This document shows, one piece after another, positions 43,230-51,783 of a stretch of 64,000 bases of DNA. Position numbers and translations under genes: made by a program. The notes beneath the pieces were generated by a model, which ran no database searches, was not told the DNA's origin, and saw only the letters and a program-made list of their open reading frames with translations. Source of the stretch: Methylobacterium sp. (GTDB taxonomy: Bacteria > Pseudomonadota > Alphaproteobacteria > Rhizobiales > Beijerinckiaceae); the NCBI RefSeq assembly GCF_019745455.1, contig NZ_JAIETD010000032.1, positions 29,282 through 93,281 of the forward strand. The letters run 5' to 3'. The number at the start of each line of letters is the position of its first letter. The stretch's first letter is position 1.

Positions 43230-44852
43230 TCAACTCCGCAGGCCGGGCGCCTCCTGGCCGGTGCGCGCCACGTATTCGGTATACCCGCCTCCGTATTGGT
43301 GAATGCCGTCCGGCGTGAGTTCGAGGAGGCGGTTCGACAGGGCTGCGAGGAAGTGACGGTCGTGGGACACGAACAGCATCGTGCCCTCGTAGCCCGACAG
43401 AGCTGCGATCAGCATCTCCTTGGTGCCGATGTCGAGATGGTTGGTGGGCTCGTCGAGGACCAGGAAATTCGGCGGGTCGAACAGCATCTTGGCCATCACG
43501 AGCCTGGCCTTCTCGCCGCCAGAAAGCACCCGGCAGCGCTTCTCGACATCGTCGCCCGAGAAGCCGAAGCACCCTGCCAGCGCCCGCAGCGAGCCCTGTC
43601 CGGCCTGGGGGAACGACGATTCGAGGTCCTGGAACACCGTGAGGTCGCCGTCGAGTAGATCCATGGCGTGCTGGGCGAAGTAGCCGAGCTTCACGCTTCC
43701 TCCAACCGACACCGTGCCGTCATCCGGCTGTGTCGTGCCCGTCACGAGCTTGAGGAGCGTGGACTTGCCGGCACCGTTGATGCCCATGACGCACCAGCGC
43801 TCCTTGCGCCTGATGCCGAAATCGAGCCCCTCGTAGATGCTGCGGCTGCCGTAGCGCTTGTGCACGTTCTTGAGGCTGACGACGTCGTCGCCCGAGCGCG
43901 GAGCGGGCTGAAACTCGAAGGCCACCGATTGCCGCCGCTTCGGAGGCTCCACACGCTCGATCTTGTCGAGCTTCTTCACCCGGCTCTGCACCTGGGCGGC
44001 GTGGGAGGCGCGCGCCTTGAAGCGCTCGATGAACTTGATCTCCTTGGCGAGCATGGCCTGCTGGCGCTCGAACTGAGCCTGCTGCTGCGACTCGTTCAGG
44101 GCACGCTGCTGCTCGTAGAAGCCGTAGTCGCCCGAATAGGTGGTCAGCGTCCCGCCATCGATCTCCACCACCTTGGTGACGATGCGGTTCATGAACTCGC
44201 GGTCGTGCGAGGTCATCATCAGCGCGCCCTCGTAGGCCTTCAGGAAGGCTTCGAGCCAGATCAGGCTTTCAAGGTCGAGGTGGTTGCTCGGCTCGTCGAG
44301 GAGCATGACGTCGGGATTCATCAGCAAGATGCGGGCAAGGGCCACCCGCATCTTCCAGCCGCCCGACAGCTTGCCGACGTCGCCGTCCATCATCTCCTGG
44401 CTGAAGCTGAGACCAGCAAGGACCTCGTAGGCCCGGCCCTCGAGAGCGTAGCCGTCGAGTTCCTCGAAGCGGGCCTGGACCTCGCCGTAGCGCTCGATGA
44501 TGCTCTCCATCTCGTCCGCGCGGCCAGGATCGGCGAGCGCCGCCTCCAGTTCCTTCAACTCGGCCCCGATGACGCTGACGGGTCCGGCACCCGCCATCAC
44601 CGCCGAGACGGTGCTGCAGCCGGCCATCTCGCCGACATCCTGGCTGAAATAGCCGATAGTGACCCCGCGATCCGTCAGGACCTGGCCTTCATCGGGCTGC
44701 TCCTCGCCGGTGAGCATCCGGAACAAGGTGGTCTTGCCGGCGCCGTTCGGGCCGACGAGGCCTGCCTTCTCGCCCTTCTGAAGCGCGGCCGACGCGTCGA
44801 TGAAGACGATCTGCCGGCCGTTCTGCTTGCCGATCTTCTCGATGCGTATCAT
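43230..44852 (-). CDS. ABC-F family ATPase (YbiT/EttA-like), 540 aa
   Basis: This is the second ABC-F factor. The start at 44852 (MIRIEKIGKQNGRQIVF) leaves 28 upstream codons unsupported. Cassette 1: GPNGAGKTTLFRML, LSGGWKMRVALARIL and MLLDEPSNHLDLE, with Ser in place of Thr. Cassette 2: GINGAGKSTLLKLV, LSGGEKARLVMAKML and LVLDEPTNHLDIG. A coiled-coil linker (about 235-310) with RALNESQQQAQFERQQAM joins them. The C-terminal FVSHDRHFLAALSNRLLEL is the H-loop region. It differs from the 15.2-kb copy in its linker and likely has a distinct ribosomal role. Confidence 0.9.
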   Translation of the reverse strand: MIRIEKIGKQNGRQIVFIDASAALQKGEKAGLVGPNGAGKTTLFRMLTGEEQPDEGQVLTDRGVTIGYFSQDVGEMAGCSTVSAVMAGAGPVSVIGAELKELEAALADPGRADEMESIIERYGEVQARFEELDGYALEGRAYEVLAGLSFSQEMMDGDVGKLSGGWKMRVALARILLMNPDVMLLDEPSNHLDLESLIWLEAFLKAYEGALMMTSHDREFMNRIVTKVVEIDGGTLTTYSGDYGFYEQQRALNESQQQAQFERQQAMLAKEIKFIERFKARASHAAQVQSRVKKLDKIERVEPPKRRQSVAFEFQPAPRSGDDVVSLKNVHKRYGSRSIYEGLDFGIRRKERWCVMGINGAGKSTLLKLVTGTTQPDDGTVSVGGSVKLGYFAQHAMDLLDGDLTVFQDLESSFPQAGQGSLRALAGCFGFSGDDVEKRCRVLSGGEKARLVMAKMLFDPPNFLVLDEPTNHLDIGTKEMLIAALSGYEGTMLFVSHDRHFLAALSNRLLELTPDGIHQYGGGYTEYVARTGQEAPGLRS

Positions 44853-45119
44853 GGGTCCGCGGTACTCTTGGGAAACCGTCCGCGCCCTTACGGCATAGAC
44901 TGCGCAAGCGCAAAGAAATGGACCGCGCGAGCGCAAAGACGCAGCACGTCCGGGAGAAGCGTCGTCCGATCGGGCTTGCGGGATAAATGCCAGCGAGCCG
45001 GCCTGTCGGCGGGAGTTTGGAGATAGGACGGAGCCGGATCTCGAAAACTGCGTTTCCCGAGCGACGAAAGGGCGACGCCGATGCGGCCGTCCCCCGATGA
45101 CGCGAGGAAACAGTCAGCC

Positions 45120-45578
45120 ATGCCCTTCCGCTTCAAGACCCTTGGCGCCGCCGGCTTGTCCGCCGTTCTCCTCGTAGCCGGCATCGTCGATGCGTCAGCC
45201 GCATGCACGAAACGGGTCTACAACCGATCGGCCTACCTTCTCGTGGGCAACCTGGAGGGCACCACCTCCTTTACCGTGAGGCCCGGTACCTCAACGGCGA
45301 TCCGCCTCTCTCGGCCCGGCACCATCAACCTGGCGGCGTTCTGCAGGCCAGCCCCGCGGAGCCTTGCATCGGGCGATCGCGGCAGACCGGTCGCAAGCAT
45401 CCAACTGGCCTACGAGGCAGTCCTCGACAAATGCTTCATCGAGTTCGGGACGAACGTCTTCCAAGCGGAACTCGGGCGCGGCTTCTTCGGGATGCAGGAC
45501 ACCAAGCCGTTCACCGTGAACAACCCTCAGCAGGGCGATATCGTCCTCGGTCCATTCCAGTCAGAATGCCCGATGTGA
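45120..45578 (+). CDS. Secreted protein of unknown function, 152 aa
   Basis: The ATG at 45120 gives a clean signal peptide (FKTLGAAGLSAVLLVAGIVDA with SAA cleavage near residue 28); an in-frame ATG at 45081 would put polar residues first. The mature part has three Cys (ACTKRV, FCRPAP and DKCFIE, with ECPM last), likely disulfides, and beta-rich text such as VRPGTSTAIRLSRPGT. No family is recognised. A GAGGAAA site lies 10 bases upstream. Confidence 0.6.
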   Translation: MPFRFKTLGAAGLSAVLLVAGIVDASAACTKRVYNRSAYLLVGNLEGTTSFTVRPGTSTAIRLSRPGTINLAAFCRPAPRSLASGDRGRPVASIQLAYEAVLDKCFIEFGTNVFQAELGRGFFGMQDTKPFTVNNPQQGDIVLGPFQSECPM

Positions 45579-45598
45579 GGCACGCTCCCTGCGGGTGA

Positions 45599-45613
45599 AG
45601 CGGCATGGCCGCT
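45599..45613. terminator. Short hairpin between converging secreted-protein genes
   Basis: AGCGGC (45599-45604), loop ATG, GCCGCT (45608-45613). Six base pairs and no T-run; its place between two convergent stops is the main support. Confidence 0.3.
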
Positions 45614-45633
45614 CCATCCGCACCGGAGGAGGC

Positions 45634-45870
45634 TCAGCTTCCCTTCTGAGCCTTGGTATAGCTGCCGATGGCGGCCTGGCAGGCAGCCGAAAGCTGCGGC
45701 TTGTTCTTCTTGAAGCAGGCCTGGACCTCCGGGCTATCCGGGTCGATGTCACCGCAGTAGTTCAGGTAATCGCCGGTGCAGTGCCGCTTCAGGGCCGCAC
45801 GATCCGGTGCCGGCGCGGCAACGGCGACAGTCGAGATCAAGGTCGCGATGGTGGCAAGACGTATCAACAC
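45634..45870 (-). CDS. Small secreted Cys-rich protein, 78 aa
   Basis: Signal peptide (MLIRLATIATLISTVAVAAP) followed by about 57 residues with four Cys in the pattern HCTGDYLNYCGDI, then QACFKKNKPQLSAACQAAI. This Cys-x7-Cys, Cys-x10-Cys spacing recurs in small periplasmic proteins of this order that resemble the cysteine-rich repeat family; two disulfides are likely. Function is unknown. Confidence 0.66.
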   Translation of the reverse strand: MLIRLATIATLISTVAVAAPAPDRAALKRHCTGDYLNYCGDIDPDSPEVQACFKKNKPQLSAACQAAIGSYTKAQKGS

Positions 45871-46088
45871 TGTATGACTCCCTTACGCTGAGCGCAGCAA
45901 GTTCTTGCGTGCTCGAGCCAATTAAGGCCAAGCTGGGGGCAAATACCGCGCTACACGCGGCCGATGGCCGGGAAAAGCGGCATGAGCTAGGCATCGATGC
46001 CAAAAATCGACGGTGATCCGACGATGCCGCAGCCTACCAACGCTTCCGGTCGACAGCGTTCAAGCCGGCTGGGACTAAGCGAGGCGTT

Positions 46089-46355
46089 CTAAAACCCCGT
46101 TACGATCCGCCCGTAGGTCGTCTCCGCGAAGGCATAGATCTGGGCTCCGATGAAGGAGCTGGTCACGAGCAGCATCAGCAGGATCACGACGATCTTTGGC
46201 ACGAAGGTGAGCGTCACCTCCTGGATCTGCGTCAGGGCCTGGAGAAGCGCGACGAGGATGCCGACCAGCATCGCGGCGCCGATCGCCGGGCCGGCACCGA
46301 TGATCACGGTCCAGATCGCGCCGCGCACGAGTTCGAGGGCATCGACCTCGCTCAT
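46089..46355 (-). CDS. fliQ: Flagellar export apparatus protein FliQ, 88 aa
   Basis: This two-helix subunit of the flagellar type III export gate assembles with FliP and FliR. The two helices are VIIGAGPAIGAAMLVGILVALLQ (with ALTQIQEVTLTFVPKI after it) and VVILLMLLVTSSFIGAQIYAF. QIQEVTLTFVPK is highly conserved. The start has a GGAGGGG site. It lies 101 bases downstream of flgD and is probably in the same transcript, although the other export-gate genes (fliP, fliR, flhB) are outside the window. Confidence 0.93.
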   Translation of the reverse strand: MSEVDALELVRGAIWTVIIGAGPAIGAAMLVGILVALLQALTQIQEVTLTFVPKIVVILLMLLVTSSFIGAQIYAFAETTYGRIVTGF

Positions 46356-46456
46356 CGGTATTGCCCCTCCATGCGGACGTCGACCCTACCCTCTACCCTT
46401 CCTTCCCACGCGGATGCGGGCAAGGGAACTGCTTCCTCGACGAGCCCGGCCCGCCC

Positions 46457-46873
46457 TTAGGATACCGTGATGCCCTCGGACAGGAGCAGGCTTCGCCCGT
46501 CCATCAGCTTGGCGACCGCCCCCTCGCTCGTGATCATCACCGATTTGACCTGGCCGGTGACGATGCCGTCGGAGGAGGTCACCGTACGGCCGATGATCTG
46601 GTCGGCCTGGGACAGGAAGCTCGACGAGAGGATGTCGTCGAGCTTCTGGTTTGTCTTGGCGCCCTGCTCGACCTGCGACAAGGTCGCGATCTGGCCGATA
46701 TACTCGGTCGAATCCATCGGCTTCGTCGGGTCCTGGTTCTTGAGCTGCGTGACGAGCAGCGTCAGGAATGTATCGGCGTTCAGCGAGGCCGCGAAGCCCG
46801 TCGCCGCCTTCGCGGCGCCCGCCGTCGTCCTGGCCTGCGACGTGCCGTTCGAAGTGCTGCTGCTGACGTCCAT
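46457..46873 (-). CDS. flgD: Flagellar hook assembly scaffold FlgD, 138 aa
   Basis: FlgD caps the growing hook. The N-terminal region is a Ser/Thr/Ala-rich export tail, then the conserved FLTLLVTQLKNQDPTKPMDSTEYIGQIAT, given as its core QLKNQDPTKPMDS, and VEQGAKTNQKLD. It is much shorter than enteric FlgD but normal for alphaproteobacteria, which lack the long C-terminal Tudor/Fn3 part. It follows flbT by 25 bases. Confidence 0.92.
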   Translation of the reverse strand: MDVSSSTSNGTSQARTTAGAAKAATGFAASLNADTFLTLLVTQLKNQDPTKPMDSTEYIGQIATLSQVEQGAKTNQKLDDILSSSFLSQADQIIGRTVTSSDGIVTGQVKSVMITSEGAVAKLMDGRSLLLSEGITVS

Positions 46874-46898
46874 GGTCGGTGCCTTTCCGGCTGCGGCC

Positions 46899-47363
46899 TC
46901 AGGCCGTGCGGTCTTGAAGTTGCGTGCGACGCGGCTCGGCCGGGATCGGCCTCGTGCGGGTGACGGCGGGTTCGCCCTCGATGATGGCGGCCTCGGCGCG
47001 GTAGAGGCCCCGGATGAGTTTCAGCGCCTCGATCAGGCGGTTCGCCTCGACCAGGGCGATGGCGGCTACGACGCCGTCGCGGAGCTCGGGCTCGGCCAGC
47101 GCCGAGAGAAGGCCGATTTCGAGGCCGCGTACGATCTCGCGGGCGCGGTCGGCCTGTGCCGGCTCGATCAGGATGGTCTGTACCGCGAAGTAGAGCTGGC
47201 GCAGCGGCGTCGTCGCCTGGTCGACGTGGAGCACGTGGTTCTCGAGCAGGAAGGTGGCGTCGTTCAGAAGTTCGATCGACACCTTCCGGTCGACGCGAAG
47301 GACCGCGCCGTTGATGTAGACGCGCTCGCCCGCGCGCAGCGAGAGATGCATCGCCTTGCTCAC
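46899..47363 (-). CDS. flbT: Flagellin mRNA translation regulator FlbT, 154 aa
   Basis: FlbT binds the 5' leader of flagellin mRNA and controls its decay or translation, working with FlaF. The protein is normal length; MHLSLRAGERVYINGAVLRVDRKVSIELLNDATFLLENHVL contains the family pattern, seen here in LRAGERVYINGAVLRV and FLLENHVL. The ATG overlaps the flaF stop by 4 bases, so the two are made together. A structured flagellin leader lies in this window at 56.5 kb and is its obvious candidate target. Confidence 0.93.
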   Translation of the reverse strand: MSKAMHLSLRAGERVYINGAVLRVDRKVSIELLNDATFLLENHVLHVDQATTPLRQLYFAVQTILIEPAQADRAREIVRGLEIGLLSALAEPELRDGVVAAIALVEANRLIEALKLIRGLYRAEAAIIEGEPAVTRTRPIPAEPRRTQLQDRTA

Positions 47364-47707
47364 CGCAGGCCGTCCCGAACGGAAGTATTGACCTCGATGA
47401 GGCCAGAGAGGCTGCGTCCAGGTGTGCTCAAGACCTCGCCGCTCTCACGCATGCTCCAGAGGCCGATGCTGATGAGGTCGCTGCGCAGGGCCTCCGGAAG
47501 CGCGTTCTCGGGGTTGCAGAGGTCGTCGATCAGCACCGACCAGAGGTTCTGCAGAAAGCTCGCGGCGGTACCCCGGTCCTTCTGGCTGGCATCCGGACGC
47601 TCCGCGATCCGCAGGAGGTCGAGGGCACGATCGAAAGCCGCGAGCTCGCGCTGCCGCCCGATCTCGGGGGCGTCCTCCAGGATCTCGGCATAGGAAAATT
47701 GATACAT
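47360..47707 (-). CDS. flaF: Flagellar biosynthesis regulator FlaF, 115 aa
   Basis: FlaF is needed for flagellin secretion and acts against FlbT in the control of flagellin synthesis. Typical sequence: MYQFSYAEILEDAPEIGRQ, EFDRALDLL-like AAFDRALDLLRIAE, FLQNLWSVLIDDLCNPENALP and GLWSMRESG. Its last 4 bases overlap flbT. It follows flgL by 85 bases. Confidence 0.93.
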   Translation of the reverse strand: MYQFSYAEILEDAPEIGRQRELAAFDRALDLLRIAERPDASQKDRGTAASFLQNLWSVLIDDLCNPENALPEALRSDLISIGLWSMRESGEVLSTPGRSLSGLIEVNTSVRDGLR

Positions 47708-47792
47708 CGCGGTGATGGCCCCGTATGTCCTGTCCCTGCCGTCTTGAAGATCATGCAGGAGAGCTGTGTCGGCTCAGCGTTTCGGCGGATCT

Positions 47793-48845
47793 CTAGAGGT
47801 AGTTGACCAGGCTGAGTTGGCGGAGTTGCGACGTCAGCGAGTAGGAGATCTGGACTTGCGTCGTGAGCTGGTCGATCCGCGTCTTGGCCTCAGCGACATC
47901 GACCCCTTCGAGCTGGCCGATCTGCTTCGTCAGCAGGGTCCTCTGCGCCTCCATCCGGGTGTTGGCATCCGTGATCGTCGCCTGGGAGCGGCCGAGATCC
48001 GCCTGAAGGGCGACGAGGCCCTTGCTGGCAGATCCGAGGAGGTCCGCGATGCGTTCGAAAGCCACATCCTGCGCCTCGGCGGAGAAGCTCGACAGGTCGA
48101 GGTCAGAGGCGATGACGAGAGCCTTTGCCACGTCGCGGACCGCTGCGGCGTTGGCGCTCACAGACGTCTGAACCCTGTCGGTGAGCGAGACCTGACTGTC
48201 GATGGTGGTGTCGGAGGCATCCGACCAGTTCAAGGCCCAATTCGCATCGTTGAACAAGGTGGCGAAGGCGCCGTTCGGCTCGGCGAGGAAGGATGACATC
48301 TGGACAGCGGTTACCGTGGCGAGCGCGGCACTGCCACGCGTGCCGAGCTGAAAAGCGAAGACGGCATCGACCGCCTGCTTGGCCGTGGAGGAGGGCGTGC
48401 CGGCATAGACAGCCATCGGCGATTCCAGCGTATTGGTGCCGCCGAAGATCGATTGGCCGCCTGCGCTCGTATTAAGGGCGGCCGTCAGAGCCGCGAGCTG
48501 GCTTGTCGCCGCCTTGCGCACGATCTCGGCGCGTTGATCCGGCGGCGCCCCGATCAGGGTCTTGAGCGTCGCATCCGCTCCGGACTGGATCTGCTGGAGG
48601 ACGGTCTGGCTCGAACTGAGCCGCAGGCTTGTCGTATCGTTACCGTCTCGCAGGGCGGTCAGTTCCGCCAATTTCTGGCGCAGGATGAACGCGGCGCCTG
48701 TTCGGCTGCCGAGGGCAAGGCCCATATCGGCATGGCGCCCAGTCACGAGTTCCTGGTTCGCGGTCGCGATCTCGGCCTGCGCGCGCGCGACGCCCATGCG
48801 GGGCGAGTTCCAAAGGTTTGCGGTGGAGATGGCGTTGGTTCTCAT
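47793..48845 (-). CDS. flgL: Flagellar hook-filament junction protein FlgL, 350 aa
   Basis: This junction protein is related to flagellin at both ends. N-terminal region ISTANLWNSPRMGVARAQAEI and the coiled TANQELVTGRHADMGLALG; C-terminal helix FERIADLLGSASKGLVALQADLG with the final TRIDQLTTQVQISYSLTSQ. Length is standard. It starts 5 bases after the flgK stop, as in the usual flgE-flgK-flgL order. Confidence 0.92.
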   Translation of the reverse strand: MRTNAISTANLWNSPRMGVARAQAEIATANQELVTGRHADMGLALGSRTGAAFILRQKLAELTALRDGNDTTSLRLSSSQTVLQQIQSGADATLKTLIGAPPDQRAEIVRKAATSQLAALTAALNTSAGGQSIFGGTNTLESPMAVYAGTPSSTAKQAVDAVFAFQLGTRGSAALATVTAVQMSSFLAEPNGAFATLFNDANWALNWSDASDTTIDSQVSLTDRVQTSVSANAAAVRDVAKALVIASDLDLSSFSAEAQDVAFERIADLLGSASKGLVALQADLGRSQATITDANTRMEAQRTLLTKQIGQLEGVDVAEAKTRIDQLTTQVQISYSLTSQLRQLSLVNYL

Positions 48846-48850
48846 GGGAT

Positions 48851-50338
48851 CTATCGCACCGCGTCCATCAGGGTCTTGATGAGCTGGTCCACCACCGAGA
48901 TCAGCCGGGCCGAGGCGGTGTAGGATTGTTCGAGCTGAAGAATCCGGGCGGTTTCGTCGTCGACATTGACGCCGACGGCATTGGAGTAAACTTCGCTCGC
49001 ACGTGACAGCAGCGTCGACTGATAGTCCGCCTCGGCGGTGGCAGCTTTACGCGCGTTGGACAGCCAGCCTGCGGAGGCCGCGGCGAAGGCTTGCAGGCTC
49101 ATGGTGCCGGGCAATTCAGCCGCCGGATCAAAGCTACGCTCTAAGCCCAGAGCCGCGGAGAGGCCGCGCAGGCGGCCGGCGTACCCGGCCTCCGTGCCAG
49201 GGTTGGAGCGGAAGGCGGTGGGGTTAAGCGCCAGATCGTTGTCGTTCATGCCGCCGTCCCGCAGGGTGGCGAGATTGCCTCCGACCCTGGGATCGACGGC
49301 CGCGTTGATGCGGATGGAGGCCGCCAGACCGCGATTGCTGGCCGAAATACCGTTCGGGACGACGTTTCCTGCAGCGCCCGTGAACAGGCCGGCGAGGGTC
49401 ACTGCGCCGTTGCCATCGGGATCGCCGGTCTCGGAGAACGCATCGACGAGACCGCCGGCGACAGCGTCGAGCTGTGCCTGATACGTTACCGTCACTTCAT
49501 CACGGAGCGTCGTCAGACCTGCAATGCGTCCGGACTGCACCAGCATCGGCGAATCCGCGCCGGTCACCGGCACGCCGTCGACAATGACGCTCTGGCCGAC
49601 CGTGCCGGCGGCGAAGCCCACGGTCTCCTTGAAGGTCACGCGCCTGGCGGTGCGGTCGAACAGCGGTACGCCGCTATCGGTGTAGATCGCGAGCTCGCCG
49701 CCCGGACGTGCGAGGGTGCTGATGCCGATCTCCTCCGAGAGTGAGGAGAGGATGCGATCGCGGTCGTCGAGGGCATCACTGATATCGGCGCCGAAGGCGC
49801 TTCCGCGCATCACCGCAGAATTGGCGACGGCGAACTGGGCAAGGAGGTCGTTGATCGTGGAGACCGAGCCCGCGAGGGCCGTGTCGGCCTCGGCCCGCAC
49901 GGCCTGGACGGCATTGGCCGCGCCGTTGAGGCTGGTCGCGAGGTCGCGGGCCTTCTCGACGGCGTCGCGGGCGAGCTGGGCGTCGTCCGGACGGTTGGCC
50001 GCCGTCTGCAGGGCAGCGCCGAGCGCCCCGAGCCGTGCGGCGGGAGAGGTCGGATCGTTGGTGTCGCCCACGGTCTGGCCGAGGCTCGCGAGCCCTTTGC
50101 TCACCGCCTCGCCGGCGGCTGCATCGGAGATGCTCAGAAGCCGACGGGCGAACAGGGCGGAATCGGTAGCGCGCTGTATATTGACGGAGACGCCGCCCCC
50201 GCCGCTGACGAGGGACGCGATCTTGCGCGAATAGGAGGGGTCATCGGCTCCCGTCGTATTTCGGGACGCCGCGCCGATCTGGCTCGATGTCGCGACCAAG
50301 GAGGCGCGCGCATTGTTGAGCGCGAGTGAGAGGCCCAT
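48851..50338 (-). CDS. flgK: Flagellar hook-associated protein FlgK, 495 aa
   Basis: The start at 50338 (MGLSLALNNARASLVATSSQ) has an AGGAAG site; the 30 codons before it are not family-like. N-terminal D0/D1 helix with SRNTTGADDPSYSRK, a middle LFDRTARRVTFKETVGF region, and the C-terminal helix NVDDETARILQLEQSYTASARLISVVDQLIKTLMD, quoted by its core QLEQSYTASARLI. It forms the first hook-filament junction ring. Between flgE and flgL with 99- and 5-base spacers. Confidence 0.92.
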   Translation of the reverse strand: MGLSLALNNARASLVATSSQIGAASRNTTGADDPSYSRKIASLVSGGGGVSVNIQRATDSALFARRLLSISDAAAGEAVSKGLASLGQTVGDTNDPTSPAARLGALGAALQTAANRPDDAQLARDAVEKARDLATSLNGAANAVQAVRAEADTALAGSVSTINDLLAQFAVANSAVMRGSAFGADISDALDDRDRILSSLSEEIGISTLARPGGELAIYTDSGVPLFDRTARRVTFKETVGFAAGTVGQSVIVDGVPVTGADSPMLVQSGRIAGLTTLRDEVTVTYQAQLDAVAGGLVDAFSETGDPDGNGAVTLAGLFTGAAGNVVPNGISASNRGLAASIRINAAVDPRVGGNLATLRDGGMNDNDLALNPTAFRSNPGTEAGYAGRLRGLSAALGLERSFDPAAELPGTMSLQAFAAASAGWLSNARKAATAEADYQSTLLSRASEVYSNAVGVNVDDETARILQLEQSYTASARLISVVDQLIKTLMDAVR

Positions 50339-50366
50339 CGTCGTCTTCCTGGCGGGCTGGTGGTGC

Positions 50367-50390
50367 GGGATGCGCCGGGCGGCGCGTCCC
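50367..50390. terminator. Intercistronic hairpin between flgE and flgK
   Basis: GGGATGCGCC (50367-50376), loop of four, GGCGCGTCCC (50381-50390): ten pairs including one G-T wobble on the plus strand (a mismatch in the minus-strand transcript). It lies 47 bases after the flgE stop and could attenuate or stabilise the mRNA between hook and junction genes. No T-run. Confidence 0.35.
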
Positions 50391-50437
50391 CTAGTGATCG
50401 GAGCTGGGAGCCGCCGCCGGAGCGGCAACTGTAATTC

Positions 50438-51676
50438 TCAGCGCTTGAGGTTCATCAGCGTGTCGAGCATCTCGTTGCCGGTCATGAAGACCTTCGAATT
50501 CGCCGTGTACACCGTCTGCGATTCGATCATGCTGGTAAGCTCGGTGCTGACGTCGACATTGGATTGCTCCAGCGCCCCGGACTTGATCACGCCGCGGCCG
50601 CCGATGCCGGCAAAACCGATCTGGATGTCGCCGGAGGCGTTGGTGGTGCGGTAGATGTTGCCGGCGCGAGGTTCGAGATTGTCCGGGCTACCGACATCGG
50701 CCACCGCCACCTTGAAGGCGGCCACCTTGGAGTTGTCCTCGTAGATCGCGTAGACAGTCCCGTCCGCGTCGAATTCCGAACCGGTCACCGCGGAAGGCGC
50801 CTGCCCGTTGGCCGTGCCGGTCAGGTCATAGGGCGCGCCGAGCTGGGTCACGTTCTTCGTGTCGAGGGTGAACGACTTGCCATTGGGGATTGTGAAGGTC
50901 CCGCCCGTCGTGCTCGCGATCTTTCCCACGGAATCGAAGGTCATGGTCGCGGTGTTGAGCGGCGTCGCGGGGAAATTCGCAGGGACACCGGCGTCATAGA
51001 TGCTCGTCGACCAGGTATCGGCTCCGGTCTTGACGAGGTACATATCGAGCGTGACCTTCTGGCCGACATTGTCGAACGTCACGAGCGAGGTCTTCTTGGA
51101 GTAGGCGCTGCCTGCAGGGACCGCAGTGGCGGCCGGAATCACAGCCGCGTCATAGGGCAGATTGCCGGAGAAGGTTCCGCTCGTGGACGGCGCCGACTTG
51201 AGGTTGAAGGCGGTCAGGTTGACCGGAACCATGCCGTCGGTGCTGTTGAGCGACGGGACCGGCGAGGGCTGCCCGTTGACGTCGAGGGCGTAGCCCATCA
51301 GCGCGAAGCCGCCGGCATTCACGAGCGAACCGGTGGCGTCGTCCCTCACGAAGTTGCCAGCCCGGGTCAGGGAGGGAGCGCCGCTCTGGTCCGAGACCAC
51401 GAAGAAGCCGTTGCCCTGGATGGCGAGGTCCGTCTTCGAGGTCGTGAAGGTGACGGGTCCCTGCTCGTTCACCGAACGGCGGATCGTGGTCTCGACCGCA
51501 CCCGAGGTGTAGTTACCGCTCGCATTGCCGTCGATGAGTAGGGAAGAGAACTCGGTGGAGCCGCGCTTGTAGCCGGTGGTACTCGAATTCTGGATGTTCT
51601 CGGCTACCGTCGAGATACGGTTGGACTGGGCATTCATACCGGACGTGCCGGTTCGCAACACGGAGATCAGGCTCAT
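50438..51676 (-). CDS. flgE: Flagellar hook protein FlgE, 412 aa
   Basis: N-terminal D0 helix SVLRTGTSGMNAQSNRISTV with the rod/hook marker AENIQNSSTTGYKRGSTEF; central GFFVVSDQSGAPSLTRAGNF repeat; C-terminal LTSMIESQTVYTANSKVFMT. These are shared by rod, hook and junction proteins; length (412) and gene order identify the hook. It starts 107 bases after the fliI stop. Confidence 0.93.
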   Translation of the reverse strand: MSLISVLRTGTSGMNAQSNRISTVAENIQNSSTTGYKRGSTEFSSLLIDGNASGNYTSGAVETTIRRSVNEQGPVTFTTSKTDLAIQGNGFFVVSDQSGAPSLTRAGNFVRDDATGSLVNAGGFALMGYALDVNGQPSPVPSLNSTDGMVPVNLTAFNLKSAPSTSGTFSGNLPYDAAVIPAATAVPAGSAYSKKTSLVTFDNVGQKVTLDMYLVKTGADTWSTSIYDAGVPANFPATPLNTATMTFDSVGKIASTTGGTFTIPNGKSFTLDTKNVTQLGAPYDLTGTANGQAPSAVTGSEFDADGTVYAIYEDNSKVAAFKVAVADVGSPDNLEPRAGNIYRTTNASGDIQIGFAGIGGRGVIKSGALEQSNVDVSTELTSMIESQTVYTANSKVFMTGNEMLDTLMNLKR

Positions 51677-51783
51677 GAGGTCACCTTGACGATCGTTCGG
51701 CCGTGGAGGGCACTAGAGGAAGGATTGCTTGCGTGGAGCTTGGGGAGCCGCCGGCGACGGTGGTTTTCCGACATGCGTTGCCT

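Noticed and set aside
44900..44945. Near-duplicate GCGCAAGCGCAAAG / GCGCGAGCGCAAAG upstream of the second ABC-F gene
   Set aside because: Only two short imperfect copies; no operator or repeat family can be supported.
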